Source of the DNA: RGIG5952 sp045603485
Lineage (GTDB): Bacteria > Verrucomicrobiota > Kiritimatiellia > RFP12 > JAAYLN01
Direction: 5' to 3'
Length of the DNA stretch: 64,000 nucleotides
Assembly (NCBI GenBank): GCA_045603485.1
Contig: JAZUMF010000077.1
Coordinates: 47,609 to 111,608 of the forward strand
The position numbers and the translations under genes are program-made. Position 1 is the first letter of the stretch; every line of letters starts with the position of its first letter. Below are positions 45,361 to 52,609 of the stretch, one piece after another. The notes below the pieces were generated by a model. The model searched no databases. It saw nothing but the letters and a program-made list of their open reading frames with translations, and was not told where the DNA came from.

Positions 45361-46296
45361 TCACTTCAAAAATGTCATTACGAGATTAACCATGAGCTCT
45401 TTTTCTTCCGGTTTGGAGCAGGCTATCATGACTGTGAGTGCGACGAGGGTATGATCTGCGATGCGCTTTGAGCCATCCTTGCGGAGAAGCAATTTGTTGC
45501 GCTTCAGAAAATACAGGAACAAGCCGGCGGCGATGCGCTTGTTGCCGTCGGAGAAACCGTGGTTCTTCGCAACGAGATACAAGAGGTTCGCCGCCTTTTC
45601 TTGAGAAGAAGGATACAAATCCTGACCTCCGAACGACTGATAAACTGCCCCAAGCGCAGATTTAAACGAACCATCCTTTTCATTGCCGAACAATGGTGAA
45701 TCCGCCGCAAACTTCATACCATCAATAAATTTACGACAATCTTCGTATGTAAGCTCGACGGAACGACCTTTAACCTTCGGCTTTTCAATCGTCTGATGAT
45801 CATAGCCATCTAATAAATCAAATGCACTCGAATATGTCTTTACCACGTCTAAGACCTGTTCAGTATCAAGAATATTTGAGACGCGCTTCATGATTTCGAC
45901 TGTCTGATCTAACTGGCGAAGACGATTTTGGTTAACAGCATAGCCCTTAATGAGATATTCTTTTAAGACACTCGTCGCCCAACGCCTAAATTCCACACCT
46001 CGCTGTGACTTTACGCGATAACCGACAGAAATGATAACATCAAGGTTGTATATATCGACATTATACGTCTGATCGCCTTCTTTACCCATATGTGCATATT
46101 TTGCACACATGATCACAGGGTCAATTTCTCCTTCTGAAATTGCATTTCGAATATGTCGCCCGATAACAGTACGGTCTTTACAGAACAATTGCGCCATTTG
46201 TGCCTGTGTTAACCATACAGTATCCGACTCCACCGATACCGGCAGAGCGACAGATCCGTCCTTCGATTCAAACAAAACAATCTCATTCTTTTTCAT
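45361..46296 (-). CDS. RhuM-Fic/Doc fusion protein
   Basis: 311 aa. Residues 1-130 form a RhuM module (DTVWLTQAQMAQLF, YNLDVIISVGYRVKS, FRRWATSVLKEYLIKGYAVN). Residues about 165-311 are a Fic/Doc domain with HGFSDGNKRIAAGL as the catalytic loop, of the Doc-like NKR type. Fic enzymes transfer AMP and Doc enzymes phosphorylate; the NKR ending fits Doc or a divergent Fic. It is a known architecture (virulence RhuM/Fic/DOC family). It follows the sigma-54 activator by 11 bases, so that protein is in the same transcript. Toxin-like activity is inferred. Confidence 0.9.
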   Translation of the reverse strand: MKKNEIVLFESKDGSVALPVSVESDTVWLTQAQMAQLFCKDRTVIGRHIRNAISEGEIDPVIMCAKYAHMGKEGDQTYNVDIYNLDVIISVGYRVKSQRGVEFRRWATSVLKEYLIKGYAVNQNRLRQLDQTVEIMKRVSNILDTEQVLDVVKTYSSAFDLLDGYDHQTIEKPKVKGRSVELTYEDCRKFIDGMKFAADSPLFGNEKDGSFKSALGAVYQSFGGQDLYPSSQEKAANLLYLVAKNHGFSDGNKRIAAGLFLYFLKRNKLLLRKDGSKRIADHTLVALTVMIACSKPEEKELMVNLVMTFLK

Positions 46297-46307
46297 AATC
46301 TTCCCAC

Positions 46308-47795
46308 TTACAAATATCTCCTTACCGTATTTCGCGCGACTTTGAGCGCTTCGGCGGTTTTTGAGAGGTTTTGGCCATATTTGTCGAAAATGCGGCGCAC
46401 ATGAAGCCGCATCGCAGCGTCCATTTCTTCAGGCGCCGACGCAAGTTCGCTCGCCGCATTGTCGGTAAGCCCCGCATTCATTTCCTTATGCTCATTTACA
46501 AGCGCCGTGAAATCCTCTTCTCCCAAAACCGTCGCCCGATCTAAAAGATTCAAAAGCTCGCGGACATTCCCCGGATAATCATACTCCATCAAAGCGGCAA
46601 TCTGATCCTCCTTGAGATGCGTCTTGTTATGCTGGAGCCACCACACGTCGGCAATATCACGGATATCCTCTTTGTGCTCACGAAGCGAAGGGATTCTAAG
46701 CTGAACCACGTTAAGCCGCTGATAAAGGTCTTCACGAAATTTTCCTTCGCGGACCCGCTTCGGCAGATTGCGATTCGTCGCGGTAATGAGCCTCACATCT
46801 ACCGATATCTCTTCGCGACCCGCCATGCGCATAAACCGCCCGCCCTCAAGAACGCGCAGCAACAGCCCCTGCGCCTCAAGCGGCAACTCGCCAATCTCAT
46901 CCAAAAAAAGCGTTCCGCCGTTCGCAAGTTCGAATAGCCCCGTCTCGAGCTTGTCCGCCCCCGTAAACGCGCCCTTCTCATGCCCGAAGAATCGGCTTTC
47001 CAACAGACCGGGATTGACGCTCGCGCAATTGAACGCGTAAAAAGGTTCGCCCTTGCGTGCGGATTTATTGTGGATCTGCAAAGCGACCGTCTCCTTGCCC
47101 GTACCTGATTCACCAAGTATCAAAACACGCGCATCGGGGAAGGACGCAATGCGATTGATACGCCCCGTGAGCATACGCATCTTCGGGCTTTTCCCGATAA
47201 GTTCGCGTCCGCCATAGCGCCGATAGTGCTCCACGATCTGGCGAGACTGAGCATCCCATGCATTTTCGGATACGTCCGAGGCGAGATAACGGATTGCCTT
47301 TGCATACGATTCCCCGTCCTGATAATTGCGGTAAAAATACATCGCCGCATCAACAAGCTCCTGCCAAGCCTTGACCGCCGCAGTCTTTTTCCGCCCTTCG
47401 TTCGTATAAGGCGTAAAAGCGTCGACATCAACCCCAAACGCCGTACCTACCGCTTCAAGAAGCGTCCCTGAGTCATAAACTAAAGCTTTCAAAAGCGGCG
47501 CAAGCGTTTCTTTCTGAGAACACGTAAAATCAATCGCGCTGATCCAAACAACCTCGACATTGCGCTTTTTAAGCGCGGCGAGCGCGGCTGCGAGCCTTAC
47601 CTCATCTCCGCTTAAAGAAACGCCGATTATGATAATGCGCTTATGCTTGGCGCTGTAAGATTCCAGAAACTCAGGAAGTCTCCTCCGACTCATGCCGCTG
47701 ACATCCGCATCGCCGCCCACCGCATTCAAAGCGACCGCCGCGGATACAGCGTATTCCTTCCAACCCCAGCCGGTTAAAATCAATGTTTTAATCAT
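46308..47795 (-). CDS. Sigma-54-dependent activator with unidentified N-terminal domain
   Basis: 495 aa. The AAA+ domain has Walker A ILGESGTGKE near residue 225, the sigma-54-contacting GAFTGA loop near 275, Walker B GGTLFLDEIGE near 295 and the arginine-finger region. The C-terminal helix-turn-helix (LSKTAEALKVARNTVRRYL) is Fis-like. The N-terminal 190 residues are not a receiver: two alpha/beta stretches (LILTGWGWKEYAVSAAVALN, KRIIIIGVSLSGDEVRLAAAL) suggest a Rossmann-like ligand domain, perhaps CARF- or DHH-like as in RtcR. It would open sigma-54 promoters in response to that ligand. It is followed by RhuM-Fic in the same transcript. Confidence 0.9.
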   Translation of the reverse strand: MIKTLILTGWGWKEYAVSAAVALNAVGGDADVSGMSRRRLPEFLESYSAKHKRIIIIGVSLSGDEVRLAAALAALKKRNVEVVWISAIDFTCSQKETLAPLLKALVYDSGTLLEAVGTAFGVDVDAFTPYTNEGRKKTAAVKAWQELVDAAMYFYRNYQDGESYAKAIRYLASDVSENAWDAQSRQIVEHYRRYGGRELIGKSPKMRMLTGRINRIASFPDARVLILGESGTGKETVALQIHNKSARKGEPFYAFNCASVNPGLLESRFFGHEKGAFTGADKLETGLFELANGGTLFLDEIGELPLEAQGLLLRVLEGGRFMRMAGREEISVDVRLITATNRNLPKRVREGKFREDLYQRLNVVQLRIPSLREHKEDIRDIADVWWLQHNKTHLKEDQIAALMEYDYPGNVRELLNLLDRATVLGEEDFTALVNEHKEMNAGLTDNAASELASAPEEMDAAMRLHVRRIFDKYGQNLSKTAEALKVARNTVRRYL

Positions 47796-48174
47796 AAATA
47801 AAACTCCTTTTTACATTACTCGCTGTAAAGCAATTGTATCAAATATGACCTACCCGCTCAATAGTTGAATAGCGAAAGGCACTCACATGTCGCTTGCCAA
47901 TCTAAACGCACTTTTTATTTATCTTGTCAAAGTAGATTTCATTCAAGTTGATTGATATGGATAGGAGAACCTCCTATCTCTCCACTCCCCGAGGAGGGGA
48001 CGTGCGTTTAGTTTGACAAACTGCGGCTTCACTCTGGAAATGCGCCTGCGCTGAAAGCGTCAGGTCGGCTGAGTACGGAGCACGAACCGCGAAGCGGCCA
48101 CAAGGGCCTGCGCTCATCTCGCCGCACGCGTCGACTCCGCCCTTGCGGGCTTTCGCCGCTCGGGATTATTTTTT
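47796..48174. other. Non-coding region upstream of the sigma-54 activator
   Basis: About 380 bases with no gene. The right half (48050-48170) is GC-rich and unlike its AT-rich left half, as if two unrelated pieces were joined. It holds small palindromes (GGAGAACCTCC near 47962, CCCCGAGGAGGGG near 47987). I looked for GG-N10-GC sigma-54 promoters and found none. Confidence 0.5.
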
Positions 48175-48246
48175 GGTTTTTTAGACAGGATTTACAGGAT
48201 TAACAGAATTAGGGGAACGGTAGATACGGTATTTGTGTTTGTGCTG
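48175..48246. repeat. 72-bp direct repeat, copy 2
   Basis: Partner of 45160-45231. The two copies bracket the RhuM-Fic and sigma-54 activator genes. It is directly downstream of a GxxExxY gene remnant. Confidence 0.8.
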
Positions 48247-48336
48247 AAGAGACGAGGAACCAAAGTTAATCAACAGACCATCATCAATCCCCGTTGCATT
48301 GAGGTAGTTGACGAGTTGCGCTTCATGTGCGCTGCA
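48225..48336 (-). pseudogene. C-terminal remnant of a GxxExxY-family gene
   Basis: The minus-strand frame encodes [20 protein letters not shown] followed by [13 protein letters not shown], the typical end of GxxExxY proteins (EAQLLNYL...GLLINFG). The rest of the gene is gone; upstream, the rhuM gene and its flanking repeat begin. GxxExxY proteins are small PD-(D/E)xK-like proteins. Confidence 0.75.
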
Positions 48337-48382
48337 TCTCATGCCTTGCGACAATCTTTTCAAGTTCTTCAGCGATCATTTC
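48337..48382. repeat. 46-bp direct repeat flanking rhuM, copy 1
   Basis: Matches 49488-49533 at 44 of 46 positions. On the minus strand it encodes the start [14 protein letters not shown] and overlaps the 3' end of rhuM. Confidence 0.85.
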
Positions 48383-49403
48383 CGCTCTCCGCGTCCTTGC
48401 CGCGTCGTTTCGCCTCATCCTCTATTCGTCGCAGTTCCTCCATATCCGCCTCGTCCGCCAGCCTCGCCGCCTCCTTGCGCCGCATATTGTCAAACGCTTC
48501 GTACCTTTCTGCGGAAACAGCGACCGCTTCTTCATGGCTTACCGATCCCGGGCTATGAAGCACTTCGAAGAAATTCGCGGCAAGCATCCTGTCCACGGCC
48601 TCGACCCAAAACGGCAGCGTCAAGTCCATGCGCCGCTTGACACGCAACTCGGCGGTTTCGAGAAAGATGGTCGTAATCCTGTTCAGCGTGTCTATCTCGT
48701 CTGGAGAAAGATAGTTCTTCGCGATTATCACATCTTCCTTCCTCACAATGCCGCCCTTCCAAGTCGTAAGCCCCATGTTCGGCTTGTTGTAATCAGACCG
48801 CTCCACGACAAGCTCCGCCGCCGTATGTCCCGTGGCAGCAAACAGAAGCTTGTTCTGCACCTCCGCATAGAACTGATTTGTCTGCGCCTCATTGCCGCAA
48901 TAGTCGCTCGACAAGGCAAAAAGGTCGCGAACCTTCTGATAGAAGCGCTTTTCGGAGGCCCGAATGTCGCGGATGCGGGCAAGTAGCTCATCAAAGTAGT
49001 CAGGGCGACCATCGGGATTCTTGAGACGCGCGTCATCAATCGTAAAACCCTTTACAAGATACTCGCTCAAATGCGCATTCGCCCATTGTCGGAACTGAGT
49101 CCCGCGAACGCCACGGACCCGAAACCCGACGGCAAGAATCATTTCCAGCGCATAGTAGATGACATTGTACCTTTTGCCATCAGCGGCAGTTGTTAAGTAA
49201 GACTTAACAACTGAATCATCCAGCTCCTTTTCAGCAAAAATCTTGGCAATCAGCATTGAAATGTTCGGTTTCGACACCGCAAACAGCTCTGCCATCTGCT
49301 TTTGGTTCAGCCAAATGCGCCCATCCCGCGATAGGAGCGAAACCTGCGACCTCCCGTCGTCGGTCGTATAAAGGATGATCTTGTTCCCTTCTTCAGCCAT
49401 CAT
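48369..49403 (-). CDS. RhuM family protein (classical, full length)
   Basis: 344 aa; a second ATG at 49400 is equally possible. Residues 15-125 are the RhuM core ([54 protein letters not shown]). The C-terminal 200 residues match the classical RhuM layout ([38 protein letters not shown]), not a PLD or Fic domain. It was first named for a Salmonella pathogenicity-island gene and the biochemical function is not established. It is flanked by 46-bp direct repeats, which suggests cassette-like movement. The C-terminus is rich in Glu/Arg. Confidence 0.92.
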   Translation of the reverse strand: MMAEEGNKIILYTTDDGRSQVSLLSRDGRIWLNQKQMAELFAVSKPNISMLIAKIFAEKELDDSVVKSYLTTAADGKRYNVIYYALEMILAVGFRVRGVRGTQFRQWANAHLSEYLVKGFTIDDARLKNPDGRPDYFDELLARIRDIRASEKRFYQKVRDLFALSSDYCGNEAQTNQFYAEVQNKLLFAATGHTAAELVVERSDYNKPNMGLTTWKGGIVRKEDVIIAKNYLSPDEIDTLNRITTIFLETAELRVKRRMDLTLPFWVEAVDRMLAANFFEVLHSPGSVSHEEAVAVSAERYEAFDNMRRKEAARLADEADMEELRRIEDEAKRRGKDAESGNDR

Positions 49404-49413
49404 TCACTCCCTG

Positions 49414-49530
49414 TCAATATAGAAAGAACGCGCAAGCCGTCTTGATGCGCTCGCCATTGAAGGACTCCTTCAACTTCAGGCACAACCTCTCGTGCCTTGC
49501 GACAATCTTTTCAAGTCCTTCAGCGATCAT
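49414..49530 (-). CDS. 38-aa peptide upstream of rhuM
   Basis: Short frame from the ATG at 49530, beginning [20 protein letters not shown] and ending FFLY, with the stop 10 bases before rhuM. The first 14 codons are part of the 46-bp direct repeat also found at the 3' end of rhuM. It may be a real small protein or a truncated gene start carried with the repeat. No ribosome site stands out. Confidence 0.35.
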   Translation of the reverse strand: MIAEGLEKIVARHERLCLKLKESFNGERIKTACAFFLY

Positions 49531-49533
49531 TTC
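49488..49533. repeat. 46-bp direct repeat flanking rhuM, copy 2
   Basis: Partner of 48337-48382 with two mismatches. Confidence 0.85.
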
Positions 49534-49542
49534 TATTTTCCT

Positions 49543-49680
49543 TCATGCCAATCCCCATCCGCCTCTGACGTTGGCAAATGCGACCACCGTCTTCAGGCAT
49601 TTGCCCCTGCCCTCGTCTTGGGCAAGCTTGAATTCAAGCGAGTATGATTCGCTAGCAAGTATTTCGGCTTTCAGATTCAT
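49543..49680 (-). pseudogene. AlbA_2 domain N-terminal stub
   Basis: 45-codon frame with SYSLEFKLAQDEGRGKCLKT followed by VVAFANVRGG, the first strand-helix unit of AlbA_2 (Schlafen-type) proteins, which normally runs on as AFANxxGG(T)hhhGV. A stop follows directly, so only the first 40 residues remain. The start overlaps the upstream gene by 4 bases. It is a probable remnant; an intact AlbA_2 protein lies at 54651-55826. Confidence 0.6.
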
Positions 49681-50249
49681 TGTTTTGTTCCTCCATTAGC
49701 CATTGCAAGCCCGATGCCGAATGATGCGAGTCCTAAAACTCCTGCGGGGATTCGTCCATGCGCAAAAGTAAAGATAGCCGAATATAGCGAATAAAGCCAG
49801 ACGGAAACAATGATTTCTTCGTGATCGGCTTGTCGTAATTCCGCCGCAAATGCATCTGCTGCGATGGGGTCCTTGAAAAACGCATTGGCACGTTGTCCCC
49901 ACACATTCATACCGGCGCCTGTAAAGACACCCCATTTCACTAGAAAAACATTGTCTTTGGCAGACAATCCCCTGATCATGCCTCCCATTTTTGGATTCAA
50001 CAGTATTGCCAATGCCTCAGCATGGGCAACACGCTTCTGACGCTCGTCAAATGGAGCATTTGGTTCAAGACTGTCGAAAACTGCAAGGCAAAATTCGATG
50101 ACATCATGTAATAAACCTAAGGGAGCGAATACCTTATCTGTGACAACAAGACCGCGCAGTGACACCCAAAGTTCTTGCGGCTCATTCTGTTTTGCCTCGA
50201 CTTCCGCAACAATTCTTTGTGTTATATCTCGTATTTCCAATTCTTTCAT
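49677..50249 (-). CDS. Hypothetical protein with C-terminal hydrophobic segment
   Basis: 190 aa from the ATG at 50249, with GGAGGG 8 bases upstream. The first 60 residues are helical and acidic. A central segment has VAHAEALAILLNPKMGG and WGQRANAFFKDPIAADAFAAEL. The last 25 residues are hydrophobic and glycine-rich (IPAGVLGLASFGIGLAMANGG), a possible membrane segment. No family is recognised. It sits between the YozE-like gene and the AlbA_2 stub in the defence island, all co-directional. Confidence 0.7.
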   Translation of the reverse strand: MKELEIRDITQRIVAEVEAKQNEPQELWVSLRGLVVTDKVFAPLGLLHDVIEFCLAVFDSLEPNAPFDERQKRVAHAEALAILLNPKMGGMIRGLSAKDNVFLVKWGVFTGAGMNVWGQRANAFFKDPIAADAFAAELRQADHEEIIVSVWLYSLYSAIFTFAHGRIPAGVLGLASFGIGLAMANGGTKQ

Positions 50250-50304
50250 TATCACCCTCCATTTGGCAGTCCAATTCACGTGAAACGGATATCACCAAGT
50301 AAGG

Positions 50305-50523
50305 TCAATTCGCTCTCGATGCCTTGTATTGGGCAAAAGCATCCGTAAAGACATTCATTGCATCTTCACTAGCGTGTTTGCATTCGAGATAGTCTTTCAA
50401 ATGCCGATATGAGACCGAGCGCCGCGGAAAATCTGCATCACTCCTTGCATCCCGCGACAGATCACCTATAGCCGCGTTCTCATCTTTGAATTGCGATAGC
50501 CATGAATAAAAACTTTGAGCCAT
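50305..50523 (-). CDS. YozE/SAM-like small protein
   Basis: 72 aa. SFYSWLSQFKDENAAIGDLSRDARSD, then FPRRSVSYRHLKDYLE and a final helix, match the YozE_SAM_like fold (a compact five-helix domain with invariant Phe-Tyr-xx-Trp-Leu start and GDLARD). The family is common in Firmicutes, and its role is unknown. The ribosome site is AAAGGATG. It lies 81 bases after radC and may be the last gene of the restriction operon or independent. Confidence 0.85.
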   Translation of the reverse strand: MAQSFYSWLSQFKDENAAIGDLSRDARSDADFPRRSVSYRHLKDYLECKHASEDAMNVFTDAFAQYKASRAN

Positions 50524-50604
50524 TTTTCATCCTTTCTGTTAAAATCGTTTTTAGATCGCCTTGCTTGTACGTTCCTTTGTTCCTACAGCTTAGATTCCAA
50601 ATTG

Positions 50605-51399
50605 TCACGTGAAAATATCTGGGTAGCAATTACGTATCGAAACGTAGCCACTCCCGCCGTTAGACTCGGGAGAGCCCAACACAAGATGATCACGGAGTCG
50701 GATATCAGCGATTTTGGCGACTTTGGCCAATTCATTCGTACGCTCGAAGTCTTGTGCGCCGGGATTGGGATTTCCGCTTGGATGATTGTGCGCGACATAA
50801 ATTGAATGTGCGCCCCAGCGTAATGCCTGCTTGAAGACTTCGCGAGGATGCATCAGCGTTGCATTCGTCGTTCCGCGAGAAACCAGAAAAGGTTCACTTA
50901 TGGGTCTGCGGTCTGCATCCAGCGCCAGCACAAAAACATTTTCCTGTTCGTCATCAATAGTAAAGCAAGTTCTAAAAAGTGCGTAAGCGGCATCAGCGTC
51001 GACAATCCGTTTCTCGCGAAGATCGCCCGGTGAAAGACGCTGACGGCGTCTCCCCAGTTCAAACGCCGCCGCAAGTTCAAGGCATTTCACCTCGCCGAAT
51101 CCAACGATCCGCGCTCCGGGATTCACTTTATTATAGTCCTTTACACGCGCGAGTATTGAACGCCAGTCGGACGAAACAAGTGCACGCAGAGAGCCAAATG
51201 CCCCGATGAGCTTACGCGCGAGCTCTTTCACATCACACCCATGTGTCCCAGTACGCAAAAGAATAGCCACAAGCGTTTCGTCCGGCACTTCGCGAGGATC
51301 GTCCGTTCGCTTGAGCTGTTCGCGAGGTAATTCGTCCGAGACGTGTGCACCTCGGAAATTGTTCTTCTCGCAATCTGTCAGCTTTCTCGCCATGGTCAT
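50605..51399 (-). CDS. radC: RadC-family JAB/MPN metalloprotein
   Basis: 264 aa. The N-terminal helical RadC region (LPREQLKRTDDPREVPDETL) is followed by the JAB1/MPN core with HNHPSGNPNPGAQD near residue 208 as the HxH-x7-D zinc motif. RadC homologues are common in mobile and defence islands; the original DNA-repair role is disputed. The start overlaps the stop of the specificity-subunit gene (ATGA), so it is translated with the restriction system. An in-frame ATG two codons on is also possible. Confidence 0.93.
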   Translation of the reverse strand: MTMARKLTDCEKNNFRGAHVSDELPREQLKRTDDPREVPDETLVAILLRTGTHGCDVKELARKLIGAFGSLRALVSSDWRSILARVKDYNKVNPGARIVGFGEVKCLELAAAFELGRRRQRLSPGDLREKRIVDADAAYALFRTCFTIDDEQENVFVLALDADRRPISEPFLVSRGTTNATLMHPREVFKQALRWGAHSIYVAHNHPSGNPNPGAQDFERTNELAKVAKIADIRLRDHLVLGSPESNGGSGYVSIRNCYPDIFT

Positions 51400-52609
51400 T
51401 CGCCGTTCTCGTCAGCAGCCAGTCTAAGCATTTCCTCCTCTTCGGGAGCCTCTACAGAATTCGCAGCCACGCGACCACTACCTTTAACACATTTCTTTGT
51501 CGCCGAAATGCGCTTGTCAGCGAGATCCGCAATATCCTTGACGACAAGTTTCTGTACTGCCCGCATGAACGTCTCCATGTAGCTATAGTCGGGCGAGCCC
51601 GAGGGGGTCACAGGCAACATAACCTTAGACGACCTAAAAGTTTCATCAACATTCCTCACCAACACTGAAAGCAAATGCTTTTTTGCTTATTCAAAATGCC
51701 AGTAAAGAAATGGCAAGCCAAGTCTGACATCGAGATCTTCGGAGTAATCTTGCGAACAAACTGGCCGGCATACCATGGTTTCTTGCGATAAAAGAAATCC
51801 ATCTGCAACAAACCAAGACTCCATGTTCCAGACGCGTTAATCTCTCCGCCATCAACATATCCGGTCGATTTCAGAATACCTTGATTGATAGAGGTACGGG
51901 TTATGTAGTCGTATTCCTCCCCATCAACCAATCTGTCACTATTAAAACCAGTGATCTTGTCGATATTAAAAATGTCTTCAAGGCGAAATTCAGCAAATCC
52001 CTCCTTGCCGAATCGATCGAGCGCTTTGCGCTCGCTAGCGGACAGCTTGCTGTCCGCTAGGCCGCTTACCTTCAGGTAAGCGGCCAGTTCGCGTATGCGC
52101 TCCTCTTCGAGTTCGCGTATAAACGCATCCATAAACGCAAAATCAATAACCCCTATTGCTGTTATTGGAAGAGAAACTAACTGACTTTCTAATGTTCTAA
52201 CATCAAAGCGAGTAGTTCCCCACGAGAAATTCTGGAATGTTCTTCGCATTGTCGCGAGAAAGAACTGTGCATTAGATTTTTTAAAACCTTTTATTTTAGG
52301 CTTCAAAATTTTAATCTTATCGCCCGTAAAATATGGTTTCTCCTGGTAAAATATTGTCGCCGTGTCTTGCCCAAACGAAATAGTATTGCCATCATTTAAG
52401 AACCGAACATCTTCATCAATAAATCCCTTCTGCCCATTGTTTCCTCCCATTCGAACTATATAGGGATGACCTCCATTTTCTACAACCTTCACTTTGTTTG
52501 CATCAAATCTTTTCTTGTACGAAGAAATCACAAACAACTCTCCAAGCTTAAATTCGCCCCACTTGACTGCTGCAAGCTTTTTATCAAGTGGGGCTTCTAT
52601 TTTCCCAAT
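51396..52609 (-). pseudogene. hsdS: Restriction specificity subunit (HsdS), interrupted by a -1 frameshift
   Basis: Two-frame gene for the DNA-recognition subunit. The first frame covers two target-recognition domains: WGEFKLGELFVISSYKK... begins TRD1, a conserved helical spacer ELEEERIRELAAYLKVSGL lies near residue 175, and TRD2 starts FAEFRLEDIFNI. It stops at 51656, just after NKQK. The second frame continues as HLLSVLVRNVDETFRSSKV and ends at 51396. They join by a -1 shift at an A6 run (51679-51684 on the plus strand). No ATG starts the frame: an ATT at 52609 overlapping the methylase stop, or a TTG at 52537 that would remove the TRD1 start, are the options. It could be a real frameshift, programmed slippage, or phase variation. 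Confidence 0.8.

Noticed and set aside
47796..48180. Sigma-54 promoter upstream of the activator
   Set aside because: GGCAC...TTGC-like words near 47878-47900 have the wrong spacing for GG-N10-GC.
49414..49530. The 38-aa frame as an antitoxin of RhuM
   Set aside because: Its first half is part of a direct repeat and it lacks a ribosome site; no evidence of function.
52021..52090. Inverted repeats in the specificity gene (AGCGGACAGC...GCTGTCCGCT, GGCCGCTTACC...GGTAAGCGGCC) as inversion sites
   Set aside because: Both arms are only a few bases apart and in one gene copy. They form hairpins in the conserved spacer, and no second specificity gene is in view to exchange with.
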